Shown here in pieces: positions 9,066 to 18,239 of a DNA stretch of 64,000 nucleotides (positions are counted from its first letter, which is position 1; each line of letters opens with the position of its first letter). The notes under the pieces were generated by a model. That model saw only the letters and a program-made list of their open reading frames with translations. It did not search any database and was not told where the DNA came from. Both the position numbers and the translations under genes were made by a program. Origin of the DNA: Hoeflea_A sp965216535 (GTDB lineage: Bacteria > Pseudomonadota > Alphaproteobacteria > Rhizobiales > Rhizobiaceae); the NCBI GenBank assembly GCA_965216535.1, contig OZ244175.1, positions 372,001-436,000 of the forward strand. Reading direction: 5' to 3'.

Positions 9066-10619
9066 CTATCGAGACGGTGCGTCAGCGGACAGGGAAACCT
9101 TGTGCAGCGCGAAGTTCGCGCCCCTTGGGTGCTGCACATAGTTTTCGACATGGGTTGAACGCGCTCCCAGCAGATCGAAGAAACATGGGATCAATGCGGG
9201 AACCTGGTCTCGCATGAGCTTCTGAGCGGAAGCATAGAGCTCACCGCGTCGGGCCGGATCAACCGTGGCATCGGCTTCGGAGACAAGCGCATCAAATTCC
9301 GCATTGTTCCAACGCGTTTCGTTCCAGTTCGCTTTCGACGTGAACAGCAGGTTGAAGATCGTGCCTTCCGTCGGCTGCATGTTGTAGAAACCCACATAGA
9401 ACCGGCCTTTGCGCCACACGGTGTCCAGATAGGTCGGATGGTCCATCGTCTGGACCGTGATGTCAAAGCCGGCGGGCCCCGCCATTTCACGCAGGACAAC
9501 CGCCATGGCCGACCGATATGCCGGACGCACGGATGCCACAAGGTCGATCTTGATGCCGTCAGGATAGCCGGCTTCGGCGAGGAGAGCCTTTGCGCCGGCC
9601 GGGTCGTAGGTCTTGAGCGGCGCTTCGCTGTAATACTGATAGGCCGAGTTTACGGGCGTGTCGTTGCCGGGTGTGCCGTAGCCTTCTGCCACCAGTTCGA
9701 CCATTGCCTGGCGGTCAACGGCCATGGCCAGCGCCTGGCGCACGCGCGGATCGTTGAACGGCTCGACCGTGCAATCCATCACCACATCCAGGAAACGCCC
9801 TGACGGTGTGCGCATGCCAACGACTCCGTTGGCGGAGCTGATGCGTTCGTAGTCGGTCGGTTGCACTTCCAACAGCAGGTCGACCTCTCCGGCCAGCATT
9901 GCGGCCGCTGACCCGGCGGCGTCTGGATAGGTGATGATTTCAACACGGTCGAGATAGGGCTGATCCGGGATGTAGTAGTCCTGGCTTTTCACCAGTACCG
10001 CCTTTTGATCCGGGAGAAACTCCTCAAGGCGGAACGGGCCCGAGCCGACGGGCTTGGTGGCCAGACTTTCGAAATCGCCCTCAGCGATCGAAGCCGGGAT
10101 TACCTTGGCGGTCGGATAGGACAGGGCCACCGGAAGGTCGGCAAATGGCGAGGCGGTGCGAATGATCACAGTGTTGCCATCACCGGCGACGACCTCGGAG
10201 ATCGGTCCGAGGTTTCGGCTGCCCGGAGCGGCCGTTTCAGGATCCAGGAGCTTCTTGAAAGAGGCGGCAACATCCGCCGGCGTCACCTTATCGCCATTGG
10301 AAAAGACGGCGTCATCGCGCAAGACGAAGGTCCACTCCGTGGCGTCGCCATTTGCACTCCATTCGGATGCCAGATCAGGCCCGGCGGACATGTCAGGCTG
10401 AAGATAAGTCAGGCCCGAATAGAGCATCTCGCTGATCATGTATTCGGAGTTGAGGCGCGTCAGCATCGGGTTCAGAACCGACGGCGTCACATTGAGCGCC
10501 ACGCGCAGCGTACCACCGGGAGTGGCCGCGAAGGTGGGCATTACCGGCGCCAGGGTCGCCAACGCCATGGCACTGGTTGTCGTATAAAGAAAGCCTCGAC
10601 GGGAAATCCGATATGTCAT
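9066..10619 (-). CDS. peptide ABC transporter solute-binding protein (SBP_bac_5), Tat signal
   Basis: A 517-residue periplasmic binding protein of family 5 (dipeptide, oligopeptide, nickel or opine binders). The N-terminus MTYRISRRGFLYTTTS has a twin-arginine motif (SRRGFL) followed by a hydrophobic stretch and an AxA-type cleavage site, so export through Tat is likely. The body carries the family landmarks: GGTLRVALN, LTYLQPDMSAGPDLASEW, WTFVLRDDAVFSNGD and KPVGSGPFRLEEF. The ATG at 10619 overlaps the upstream M20 stop as ATGA. The ligand is inferred to be a peptide or peptide-like amide because M20 enzymes flank the transporter genes. Confidence 0.9.
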   Translation of the reverse strand: MTYRISRRGFLYTTTSAMALATLAPVMPTFAATPGGTLRVALNVTPSVLNPMLTRLNSEYMISEMLYSGLTYLQPDMSAGPDLASEWSANGDATEWTFVLRDDAVFSNGDKVTPADVAASFKKLLDPETAAPGSRNLGPISEVVAGDGNTVIIRTASPFADLPVALSYPTAKVIPASIAEGDFESLATKPVGSGPFRLEEFLPDQKAVLVKSQDYYIPDQPYLDRVEIITYPDAAGSAAAMLAGEVDLLLEVQPTDYERISSANGVVGMRTPSGRFLDVVMDCTVEPFNDPRVRQALAMAVDRQAMVELVAEGYGTPGNDTPVNSAYQYYSEAPLKTYDPAGAKALLAEAGYPDGIKIDLVASVRPAYRSAMAVVLREMAGPAGFDITVQTMDHPTYLDTVWRKGRFYVGFYNMQPTEGTIFNLLFTSKANWNETRWNNAEFDALVSEADATVDPARRGELYASAQKLMRDQVPALIPCFFDLLGARSTHVENYVQHPRGANFALHKVSLSADAPSR

Positions 10620-11887
10620 TGTGTCCTCTCTGTTGCTGGTGGATTTATCGGCAGAGCTGGGGAGAAGGTCGCATCGAAGAACAACTCGAGCGCTTGTGAG
10701 AGTGCGAAGATATCGTCGTATGTCGTGAATTCGTCGGCGGCGTGGACATTGCGGTCCGGTCGGGCCAGTCCACCGAGAACGAATGTGCCTTCCGGCTTTT
10801 GTGTCAGCCATCCGAAATCGGATGATGAGCCGGATCCGTAACGGCGAAACTCGCTTAACGGCACGGCATAGGCCTGCGAGCGCGCATGATTCCAGCGGTC
10901 ACTCGGGGCGCCGGGCGCGTTTTCAACCGGCGGCAGATGGCCGGTTTCCTCAAGGTTCCACGCAGTGAGGCGGCTTTCCGAGAGTGCCTCCTCCAGCGTC
11001 TGATGGATTTCGTTCAACACGCTCTCATAGCGTTCCTCGGGCAGGTAACGGCGGTTGATCGTGACAGTGCATTTGCCGGGAATCGCGGCTGCACCTTGTC
11101 CGGCCTCGACGGCGGTAATCGACAACCGTGCGGTCAGTGGCCCGGAAGCTGAGGGGTGCGGCGGCATTTCGGTCGCACGTTGCGACAGGTCCGCGGCAAG
11201 CTCTGACAGCGCCGTGAAGGCAGGTATCAACTCTTCAAACGCATTGATGCCCGCGCCGGACCCCGAATGGGCCGAACGCCCCTCAGCAGTGAGCTGCAAT
11301 GTCAACGAGCCGAGGCAGCCCGCCCAGATCCGCGGCTCTGCGGAACCGTTCAGATTGATCACCACCGGAGGCACCAACTGCTGCTCCTCCAGATAGCGGA
11401 TACCGGGATAACGGCCGCCTTCCTCATCGGTGCAAAAGGCAAGGACGGGGCGATAGGCCAGCGGAACACCACGTTTGGAGAGCCGCAGCAGGGCGTCCGC
11501 GATGGAGGCGATGGTCCCCTTCATGTCGGCGGTCCCGCGTCCGTAGAGGCGGTCGCCGTCACTCACGAGTTCAAACGGATTGCTGCTCCAGCCGTCCCCG
11601 GCGGGTGCCGTATCGGTGTGGACGTAAATCATCGCTTCCGGTGTGTCCGGTGTTCCGAGGTCGGGCCGAATGATGAGATTGACGCGCTCGCCGGACGCTC
11701 CGGCCACCTGCCACAGCCGATCGGGAACCAAGATGCGCTCACTTGATCCACCCAATGGAGCAAAGGCCCGCTCCATCAGATCGGCGAAAACCGCATAGTT
11801 CTCACCGGGCGGATAGCTCGTGTCACAGGCGATTGCCGTTTTGAGAATGGCAACCACCCGTTCCTTGCGTATGGAGGCATCTTCCAT
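10616..11887 (-). CDS. M20 family metallopeptidase heading the peptide operon
   Basis: A 423-residue ArgE/DapE-type zinc hydrolase. It has the metal-binding strand MIYVHTDTAPAG (His and Asp), the GRGTADMKG motif with bridging Asp, and the acid motif FCTDEEGG (catalytic and metal Glu). These are all intact, unlike the variant motif of the second M20 protein in the operon. The start at 11887 matches the expected position before ERVVAILK, but it has no good ribosome-binding site and its ATG lies on a perfect palindrome at 11886-11901. It may be translated from a leaderless or very short leader mRNA controlled by the divergent GntR protein. Confidence 0.88.
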   Translation of the reverse strand: MEDASIRKERVVAILKTAIACDTSYPPGENYAVFADLMERAFAPLGGSSERILVPDRLWQVAGASGERVNLIIRPDLGTPDTPEAMIYVHTDTAPAGDGWSSNPFELVSDGDRLYGRGTADMKGTIASIADALLRLSKRGVPLAYRPVLAFCTDEEGGRYPGIRYLEEQQLVPPVVINLNGSAEPRIWAGCLGSLTLQLTAEGRSAHSGSGAGINAFEELIPAFTALSELAADLSQRATEMPPHPSASGPLTARLSITAVEAGQGAAAIPGKCTVTINRRYLPEERYESVLNEIHQTLEEALSESRLTAWNLEETGHLPPVENAPGAPSDRWNHARSQAYAVPLSEFRRYGSGSSSDFGWLTQKPEGTFVLGGLARPDRNVHAADEFTTYDDIFALSQALELFFDATFSPALPINPPATERTQ

Positions 11888-11901
11888 TTCTATATAGAAA
11901 T
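11886..11901. promoter_or_regulatory. 16-bp perfect palindrome, candidate GntR/HutC operator
   Basis: The sequence ATTTCTATATAGAAAT is a perfect inverted repeat centred between 11893 and 11894. It overlaps the start codon of the minus-strand M20 gene and lies 78 bp before the divergent gntR start. Binding of the GntR regulator here would block both transcription and translation entry for the peptide operon. HutC-type GntR operators are short TA-centred palindromes of this kind. Assignment to the neighbouring regulator is inference. Confidence 0.7.
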
Positions 11902-11979
11902 ACAGATCGGCTCTTGACGCAAGCGTTTTGACATGCGTAACGACAAGGCCCGCAAACCCAAGGCAAGCTGCGCTGGAAT

Positions 11980-12705
11980 ATGACAACCACTCCGCTCTAT
12001 GAGCAGGTCAAAGAAAACATCCTGAAGCGCATCATTTTGGGAGAGTGGCCGGAGGGCTTTGTCCTTCCGACCGAGATGGAGCTTGCCGAGACCCTGGGTG
12101 TGTCCTACGGCACGGTCCGGCGCGCGATGGCCGAACTGGTCCGGCAATCCGTCATCATGCGTCGTCAGCGCGTCGGCACGGTTGTCACAGGCCGGTCGAC
12201 CCTGAACACGCTTGATATGTTCTACCATTTTTTTCGCCTGCACCGGATCGACGGGACGGTCGTCAATTCCGAAGTGGAACCGGTCAGCACGGAAGTGCGA
12301 GCCATGACCGAGGAAGAACAAAAACTGTTTCAACCCGTGTCAGATGACAGGGTTGTCCAGATCAATCGTGTTCGCACGACCGAGGATGGTCCGACCATGC
12401 TGGATCATTTCGTGCTGCCCGCGGTCTACGCAAAACCGCTGGCTGCCGGTCAGCAGGAAGCGCCGACGCTCATCTACAAATGGCTGCTTGAAGTGTCGGG
12501 ACTGAGGCTTTCCGCCGTGCGGGAAGAACTGGGAGCGAAGATCGCGACTCCCGAGCAGGTGAAGGCCTTGCGTATCACCAGCCCGCCACCGCATGCCCTG
12601 CTCGAGATGCGTCAGGTCGCCTACGACCACCGCAACCGTCCGATCGCCGTCAGCCGTCACTTTGCCCGCACGGAAAAGCACCGTTACGTGAACGAAGTCC
12701 GTTAG
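11980..12705 (+). CDS. GntR family regulator, HutC subfamily (UTRA domain)
   Basis: A 241-residue transcription regulator. Residues 1-70 form the winged HTH, with PLYEQVKENILKRI, LPTEMELAETLGVSYGTVRRAM and a basic wing (RRQRVGT). Residues about 85-235 form a UTRA/chorismate-lyase-like effector domain with the usual RLR/ERF-type central segments. It diverges from the peptide importer operon, sharing a 92-bp intergenic region that holds a perfect palindrome. It most likely represses that operon until a substrate or breakdown product binds the UTRA domain. The ligand is unknown. Confidence 0.9.
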   Translation: MTTTPLYEQVKENILKRIILGEWPEGFVLPTEMELAETLGVSYGTVRRAMAELVRQSVIMRRQRVGTVVTGRSTLNTLDMFYHFFRLHRIDGTVVNSEVEPVSTEVRAMTEEEQKLFQPVSDDRVVQINRVRTTEDGPTMLDHFVLPAVYAKPLAAGQQEAPTLIYKWLLEVSGLRLSAVREELGAKIATPEQVKALRITSPPPHALLEMRQVAYDHRNRPIAVSRHFARTEKHRYVNEVR

Positions 12706-12746
12706 GCAGGTTACCGCGGTTTTACGCCGCTGCTTGCCGTTTGCAG

Positions 12747-13421
12747 CTAGTTCAGGAACACTTGGATCGGGTTGCGAACGCCAATGTGCTGCTCGGCCAG
12801 GATTCTTCGGACCCTGAAGGGGTAATTTACGTGGCGAAGAAGATAGAGACCGATCTTCCTACGCCTCTCAATGGAAGACATCTCGGTGCAGTAAAATGCA
12901 TCACTTCCAAACACGGATCCGAAATAACCCTTATCCAGGGCGCTCTTTTCGAGAATCTGGAACAACCGCACGCATTTCTTGCCCGACAGACCGGCACGTT
13001 CACACGTGTCGACCGCAAACAAATCAGCTTCAACTTCCCTGCGCGCACGTGCGAAAGGCGTCAAAACACCTCGCAATTGCAGCATTGCAATCTTGATCCG
13101 ACCGTTCGCCCCTTCAGATACGTTGGGAAGGTGGCCCAACTCATGGTGGGCGATCTCGTGAGCAATCGCAAATGCAGCCATGTCAACTGACCTGCAAAGC
13201 TCGAGCAGGGACCTAGTCAGAAAAATATGATCGCCCGCCGCGGTGAACGCAAAGTAGTCCGGGTAGTGCAAAACCCGGATGCGATAGCGAGACATGTTTG
13301 GGAAAGCCGAACACAGTATACCAAAGGCTTCATCGGTGAGCCTTGCACTCCAGTCGACACTCTCCTGGTCGCGAGAGGTAAGGTGATCGATGGCGTCGCC
13401 AAGCGAATGGAATTTCCGCAT
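12747..13421 (-). CDS. M48-like zinc metalloprotease domain protein, soluble
   Basis: A 224-residue protein whose HEIAH motif (residues 88-92), followed by HELGH, and a downstream third ligand in REVEADLFAVD match the gluzincin/M48 layout (HExxH plus ExxxD). No signal peptide or membrane helix is visible, unlike HtpX, so it is probably cytoplasmic. An in-frame TTG at 13460 would add 13 residues; neither start has a strong ribosome-binding site and the ATG was preferred. It is convergent with gntR (41-bp gap) and has no obvious operon partner. Substrate and role are unknown; base composition is slightly lower in GC than its neighbours. Confidence 0.65.
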   Translation of the reverse strand: MRKFHSLGDAIDHLTSRDQESVDWSARLTDEAFGILCSAFPNMSRYRIRVLHYPDYFAFTAAGDHIFLTRSLLELCRSVDMAAFAIAHEIAHHELGHLPNVSEGANGRIKIAMLQLRGVLTPFARARREVEADLFAVDTCERAGLSGKKCVRLFQILEKSALDKGYFGSVFGSDAFYCTEMSSIERRRKIGLYLLRHVNYPFRVRRILAEQHIGVRNPIQVFLN

Positions 13422-13568
13422 AGACAGAATATGGTGAGGTGTGCGGCTCGATACAACCAAAGGTAATGTTCGGGGCGCCGTTCAGGTTGGATACCATGGT
13501 TATCCCGGACCAATTGCCACTTACTCAGTTTGCTTCAGCGGATGAGTTTTCTGCCTGGGGTCATTTCG

Positions 13569-15392
13569 TCACTTGACTCCGGCAACCTGCAGGCCCCGGT
13601 TGAACACTTCCTTTTCTCGCTCTGCCATCGGCCAAGTCCGATTGATGGCGTAGAGTGAAAAATTCCCGATCAGATCGTTGTGGCGCTTGAATGCTGCCTG
13701 CGCCTTCTGCTCTTGCCCGGCATTACCGTAGGCGGATGCCAGAAACAGGTACGGAATGTGCCAGTTCGGATCTGCTTCCGACCATTTTTGGAGATCGCGG
13801 ACGGCCTGATCGGCCTGCCCGGACAGAAGAAAGGCAACACCGGACGCAGCGTAGTACCAATTGGGATGCGCGGGATTTAGCTCCATCGCGCGCCTGATCA
13901 ACCCCAACGCCTCTTGTGGTTGGCCGGCAAAGGGAAGCGTCGATGCGAGATCGGCAAGTACGTCCGGATCACCTGGCTGCAGCTGCCGTGCGGTGTTTAG
14001 GTGGCCAAGGGCTTTTTCAAGATCACGGCGATCATCGACTTCGAACAGCAAATTGAAATAGCGCTTGGAAAGGGTCCGGTGGGCCAGCGCGGTTTCAGCA
14101 ATCTCCAGGGATTGTTCCGCGAGTTCGAAAGCCCGGCCGGGGCCCCGGTAATAGTTGACGGACTCGTAACTGATGAACTCGGTCCAGGCGAGGCCGGCAT
14201 AAGCCAATGCGTAGTTCGGGTCCAATTGGATTGCCTGTTTGAAGGCTTCTCGTGCGGCCTCGACGGCTTCGACGTCCAGGCGTCGACGTGCGGCAATGGA
14301 CCGTAATCCGCGCAAGTAAGCATCGAATGCGGCGGGGTTGTCTGTGTCGGCGGCGCTGATCGCGGATTTTTCGGCTTCAGTCAGATTGATGCGAAGCGCC
14401 GTGACGACAGAGGCACGTATCCGGTCCTGAAAGCCGAAAACATCCTCAACCTGGCCGTCATAGCGCTCGGCCCAGATCGGGTGGTCGGCGGCAACGTCCA
14501 CCAGGCGTGTTGAAATTCGGAGCACTTCGCCGGAGCGGCGGACACTTCCGGACAGCACGTGGCTGACATCCAGCCGCCTGGCGATCTCGTCAGTCGGTAT
14601 GTCCGGATCAATGGTGAAAGAGGAGTTCGGGGAGAGCACTCGAATGCCCTCGACCTTGGTCAGGTCCGTAATCAGGTCTTCGGCCATTCCGGTGGCGAAG
14701 TAGGCCTGCTCTTCGTCAGAGGAACGATTCTCGAAGCGAAGGACTGCGATGCGTGGCAGCCCAGCGCTGTCATTCCGATTGGACATGGTCCAGAGACCGA
14801 AACCACCGGCGGCAACCGCCAGAATGACGAGGGCTGCCAACGCCTGCAGCAGCCAGGGTCGGCGCGGCGCGACCTTCTGCGCCGTCCCGCCGAGCGCGAA
14901 CACCTCTATCGGCTTGGGCAGGTTTTTCAACGTCCTTTGGCCGACGGGCTCGAATTTGAAACCGGCTTTCCTTCGAGCCTGCTCGACGAAAGCAGCAGAG
15001 GCCAGTGTCCCGCCCGGTTCTGCTTCACCTTGCAGCCTGGCAGCGACGTTAATCCCGTCGCCAAAGAGATCGCCGTCACGCACGATCACGTCACCCAGGT
15101 GAAGGCCTATGCGGAGCTCGAGATCAATATCACTGTTGCGAAGTCTGCGACGGATCGCTTCGGCGGCCAAGGCAGCCCCAACGGCGCTTGGAAATTCGGC
15201 CAGAACACCGTCGCCGACTTCCTTGAAAACACGGCCCTCATGGGCCTCAACTTCGGGACCGATTATCTCACTCAACAGCCTCTTCAGACGGAGCATCGTT
15301 CCGTCCTCATCCTCATACATGGCGCGGGAAAACTCGACCACATCGGCCGCCAAAATGGCTGCAAGCCTTCGGCCGAGCTTGTCTTCGGTCAA
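13569..15392 (-). CDS. class III adenylate/guanylate cyclase with TolB-like and TPR regions
   Basis: A 607-residue signalling protein. Residues 1-170 form the cyclase homology domain with metal-binding ILAADVVEFSR and LHLGDVIVRDGDLFGDGINVAARLQ. One membrane helix follows at about 184-207 (LLQALAALVILAVAAGGFGLW), then a periplasmic TolB/FlgO-like region (about 215-340) and TPR repeats to the C-terminus (about 345-600). It should make cAMP in response to an unknown envelope or protein-interaction signal. The start is TTG at 15392, supported by GGAGA seven bases upstream (15400-15404); there is no in-frame ATG nearby. Such proteins are common in Rhizobiales and often present in many copies. Confidence 0.85.
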   Translation of the reverse strand: MTEDKLGRRLAAILAADVVEFSRAMYEDEDGTMLRLKRLLSEIIGPEVEAHEGRVFKEVGDGVLAEFPSAVGAALAAEAIRRRLRNSDIDLELRIGLHLGDVIVRDGDLFGDGINVAARLQGEAEPGGTLASAAFVEQARRKAGFKFEPVGQRTLKNLPKPIEVFALGGTAQKVAPRRPWLLQALAALVILAVAAGGFGLWTMSNRNDSAGLPRIAVLRFENRSSDEEQAYFATGMAEDLITDLTKVEGIRVLSPNSSFTIDPDIPTDEIARRLDVSHVLSGSVRRSGEVLRISTRLVDVAADHPIWAERYDGQVEDVFGFQDRIRASVVTALRINLTEAEKSAISAADTDNPAAFDAYLRGLRSIAARRRLDVEAVEAAREAFKQAIQLDPNYALAYAGLAWTEFISYESVNYYRGPGRAFELAEQSLEIAETALAHRTLSKRYFNLLFEVDDRRDLEKALGHLNTARQLQPGDPDVLADLASTLPFAGQPQEALGLIRRAMELNPAHPNWYYAASGVAFLLSGQADQAVRDLQKWSEADPNWHIPYLFLASAYGNAGQEQKAQAAFKRHNDLIGNFSLYAINRTWPMAEREKEVFNRGLQVAGVK

Positions 15393-15591
15393 CTGCGATC
15401 TCCATGGACGAGGCCAAACAATCCTAGTGCCGGTTCGACCTCAAGTCCAACTTACCGCGTAGATTTAATGGCAGGCGCTATGCCAAAGACGCCGTGTTGA
15501 CGAAGCTTTGCTTTGTCTCGTCCCATGGCCGCTTAAGGCAGTCGACTGACCGGATCCCGGCTGGCAAAGATGACCTTGGCTTCAACCGTTT

Positions 15592-16773
15592 CTACGTGCA
15601 TTCGACGCGATCAGCCCGCACCGCACTGTCGCTTCGCTGAATCGGGCGCAGTGCACCCGCCATCAGGGCGATCAGGAGGGCGAAGGCGGCCAGCACGGCA
15701 AAGGCCAGGCGGATCGACGTTGCTTCGGCGATGAAGCCGATGAGCGGCGGGCCGGTGAGGAAACCGCCGTAGCCGAGCGTGGATACGCCGGCGATGGCGG
15801 CGCCCGGTGGCACGTGCGGGTCGTTGGCGGCGCGGGTGAAGGCCAGCGGCATGATGACGGCGTAGCCCAACCCCATCAGAGCAAAGCCGGTGAGCGCTGC
15901 CGGGAAAGATGCGAGCACCACGGCGATGGTGGCGCCCGCTGAAGCAGTGATACCGGCGAGACCGGCCGCGACGACCGGACCGAGGCGCTGGATCACTCGA
16001 TCTCCCAACAGGCGCATCACCACCATGGCGACGGAGAACACGGCATAGCCGAGTGCCGCGTGGGCTTCCGTCACACCGGTGGCGAACACAAGGAAGATGC
16101 CGCTCCAGTCGGCCATGGCGCCTTCGCCCAGCGCTGCGCAGAAGGCAACGAAGCCGACGGCCAGCAGGCCGCCTTTCGGCAGCGAGAAGACGGGAGCCGC
16201 CTCGCCGGACGGGCGCAAGTCCGATTGCCATTGGATCTTTGCAAGCGGCAGAGCGATGACGGCAAGAACGGCGCTGACGCTGATGAAATGTACCGGGACG
16301 TTGAAACCGGCGGTTACGGCGAGGTAGCCGGAGCCGGCACCAAGACCGGCGCCGAGGCTGAACATGGCGTGAAAGGATGACATCAGCGGCCGGCCGGCGC
16401 GCCGCTCGACCTCTCCGGCCCAGGCATTCATCGCAACGTCCATGGCGCCGTGGGCGGCGCCGAAGAGGAAAAGGGCTGCCGCCAGCCAGGGTGTGCCGGG
16501 AGCCAGTGCGATCAGGAACAGGGTGATCGTATAGGCAATTGCGACGCGCCAGGTGATCAGGTTCGCGCCGAACCGGTCGGCGCCACGGCCGGCAAGAGGA
16601 AAGGCGATGATCGCGCCAACTGCCAGGAGCAGCAGCAACAGGCCGAGTTGACCGGGCCCCAGGCCATGCGTTTCGGCGATGGCCGGGATGCGCGACGCCC
16701 AGATGCCGAACAGCGCGCCGTTGAGGATGAACATGGCGATGACGGCGCGGCGCGCCTTGCGAATGTCAGACAC
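15592..16773 (-). CDS. MFS transporter
   Basis: A 393-residue major facilitator with twelve predicted helices. The first helix begins AVIAMFILNGALFG, and the cytoplasmic loop 2-3 reads GRGADRFGANL, a variant of the GxxxDRxGRR motif A. It resembles the fucose/sugar-efflux-like MFS group often annotated YbjJ, though substrate is not predictable. The likely start is the GTG at 16773, overlapping the DeoR stop by eight bases, so the two genes form an operon and the DeoR protein probably controls this transporter. The gene is GC-rich relative to the cyclase next to it. Confidence 0.8.
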   Translation of the reverse strand: MSDIRKARRAVIAMFILNGALFGIWASRIPAIAETHGLGPGQLGLLLLLLAVGAIIAFPLAGRGADRFGANLITWRVAIAYTITLFLIALAPGTPWLAAALFLFGAAHGAMDVAMNAWAGEVERRAGRPLMSSFHAMFSLGAGLGAGSGYLAVTAGFNVPVHFISVSAVLAVIALPLAKIQWQSDLRPSGEAAPVFSLPKGGLLAVGFVAFCAALGEGAMADWSGIFLVFATGVTEAHAALGYAVFSVAMVVMRLLGDRVIQRLGPVVAAGLAGITASAGATIAVVLASFPAALTGFALMGLGYAVIMPLAFTRAANDPHVPPGAAIAGVSTLGYGGFLTGPPLIGFIAEATSIRLAFAVLAAFALLIALMAGALRPIQRSDSAVRADRVECT

Positions 16774-17524
16774 GGTCGACCTCCACGCCCTGCTTGATGA
16801 ACTCGGCGCAGGTGGCCCGGTCGGCATCCGTAACGACCAGGTCGATGGCGTTGGGCTGGAGCGTTCGATGCCGCGCCCGCCGACCGACCTTGCTGGCGTC
16901 GGTCAGAATCATGCAGCGTGCGGCCGAACCGGCCATGGCCTGTTTCAGCCGGGACTCTTCGAAATCGTCGGAACTCATGCCGAAACCGGCGTCGAGGCCG
17001 CAGGCGCCCAACACGGCGGCATCGGCGGCCATATCCGACAGCCGCGAGGCGGTTTCCTCACCGACATTGACCCCGCCATGAACACTCAACCGCCCGCCGA
17101 GCATGAAACATTCGACGTCGTTGCGATGGCAGGCGACGGCAACCCAGGGAGACGGCGTCATGACGACCAACCCATCGGCAGGGCGCAGACGCTCGGCCAG
17201 GCACAGGACCGTGGAGCCACCATCAAGCAGCAGGGTGGAACAGCCATCGAGCCTTGCAAGGGCCGCGTCGGCGATGGCCGCATGGGCCGGTCCCGCCTCG
17301 GCAATGCGATCCTGAAACGCTGCGGCCGGCTTGATGACGGGGATAGCGCCCCCGCGAACCCGATGAGCTCGGCCGGCCTCCTCCAGGGCAATGATGTCGC
17401 GCCGCACGGTGTCGACGGAAATGCCGAATTCGCTGGCAATATCGGTCGCGACGATCTGCAGGCCGTTCGCCAGTCGCTCGGCCAAAAGGTCCTGTCGGGT
17501 TTCGGGGATATTGAGGTCCATCAT
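16766..17524 (-). CDS. DeoR family transcriptional regulator
   Basis: A 252-residue DeoR-type repressor. The N-terminal HTH reads IASEFGISVDTVRRDIIALEEAG (about 28-50), and the C-terminal phosphosugar-binding (DeoRC) domain has LLDGGSTVLCLAERL and the late GLDAGFGMSSDDFEESRLKQAM segment. Start is the ATG at 17524 with AGGAAA just upstream. The overlapping MFS gene makes sugar or sugar-phosphate control plausible. Four TGCA tetramers spaced exactly ten bases lie between this start and about 17566 and overlap the ribosome-binding site, suggesting autoregulation. Confidence 0.9.
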   Translation of the reverse strand: MMDLNIPETRQDLLAERLANGLQIVATDIASEFGISVDTVRRDIIALEEAGRAHRVRGGAIPVIKPAAAFQDRIAEAGPAHAAIADAALARLDGCSTLLLDGGSTVLCLAERLRPADGLVVMTPSPWVAVACHRNDVECFMLGGRLSVHGGVNVGEETASRLSDMAADAAVLGACGLDAGFGMSSDDFEESRLKQAMAGSAARCMILTDASKVGRRARHRTLQPNAIDLVVTDADRATCAEFIKQGVEVDRV

Positions 17525-17532
17525 CAGTTTCC

Positions 17533-17566
17533 TGCAAAATACTGCAGAAAACTGCATAACATTGCA
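17533..17566. promoter_or_regulatory. four helically phased TGCA repeats, candidate DeoR operator
   Basis: TGCA occurs at 17533, 17543, 17553 and 17563, exactly one helical turn apart, with AT-rich spacers. The array ends nine bases before the DeoR start codon and covers its Shine-Dalgarno region. DeoR-family proteins often bind short direct repeats on one DNA face, so this is a likely autoregulatory operator. No assay supports it. Confidence 0.65.
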
Positions 17567-17651
17567 AATCGGCGGAAACAAGCCCTGGTTGCGCTTGCCC
17601 CTCGCAGCGGGCCATACTGCCTGCGTGGCGAAATCAAACGAGGACGCATCT

Positions 17652-18152
17652 ATGACAGGACTGCCAATCGACCGCCGTTCCCTGCTCGTATCCGCCATTG
17701 CCGTTGGCGCCGGACTGGCGCTGCCGCGGACTGCGCGCGCGCATGGCGATGTGACGCTGGACCAGGCTCGGCAAATCATCGGCGACCGGCACAAGCAATT
17801 CGTGCTCAACGGCACCGACCGACGCATGACTGCCCCGGAAATTTCCGACCTGGTGACCGGCAATACGATTTATGGTGTGCTTTACGACGACGATCCCTAT
17901 GTCCTGGCCTTTCGACCGGACGGCAGCGGCGGCCTGAAGATTGCAGACCGGCCGCTGGACACCGGGCGTTGGTGGATCGATGAGGACGCTGGCACCATCA
18001 CCTCCCAATGGGACGTCGCCGCCGGCGGCGAGGCGCTGGTGCAGGACTACTTTCTGACCGGGGAATCCGGCGTCTACAAGACGATCACCCAGCCGAAGGA
18101 CCGTTGGAGCATGTTCCTGTTGGAAGAGGGGATCGCACCCGGCATGGCCTGA
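17652..18152 (+). CDS. exported protein of unknown function
   Basis: A 166-residue protein with a clear export signal: DRRSLLVSAIAVGAGLALP followed by ARA-HG, where the double arginine hints at Tat export. The mature part has an NGTDRRMTAPEISDLVTGNT segment followed by beta-rich GGLKIADRPLDTGRWWIDED. This GN-T-Y-G / G-W-I pattern recalls small periplasmic DUF995/MoaF-like barrels, but I do not claim a family. It diverges from DeoR and precedes the LysR/TRAP genes by 87 bp. Role unknown. Confidence 0.65.
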   Translation: MTGLPIDRRSLLVSAIAVGAGLALPRTARAHGDVTLDQARQIIGDRHKQFVLNGTDRRMTAPEISDLVTGNTIYGVLYDDDPYVLAFRPDGSGGLKIADRPLDTGRWWIDEDAGTITSQWDVAAGGEALVQDYFLTGESGVYKTITQPKDRWSMFLLEEGIAPGMA

Positions 18153-18160
18153 TCCGGCCC

Positions 18161-18217
18161 ATTCGCTATTCATAGTTTTTTGCAGCCTTTTGTCCGAATC
18201 GATCTGCGAATACTATG
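18161..18217. promoter_or_regulatory. possible LysR-binding dyads upstream of the LysR gene
   Basis: A small dyad CTATTCATAG lies at 18166-18175, and CATAGT (18171-18176) is repeated inverted as ACTATG at 18212-18217; ATTCGC/GCGAAT flank them in the same arrangement (18161-18166 and 18206-18211). LysR proteins usually bind imperfect T-N11-A dyads upstream of their own genes. The match is weak and rests only on symmetry and position. Confidence 0.3.
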
Positions 18218-18239
18218 GATGCGGAAGGGGAGGCAGGAC

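Noticed and set aside
12706..12746. GGCA/TGCC and GCGG/CCGC pairings between gntR and the metalloprotease gene
   Set aside because: Stems are only four bases with poor geometry; no terminator claimed.
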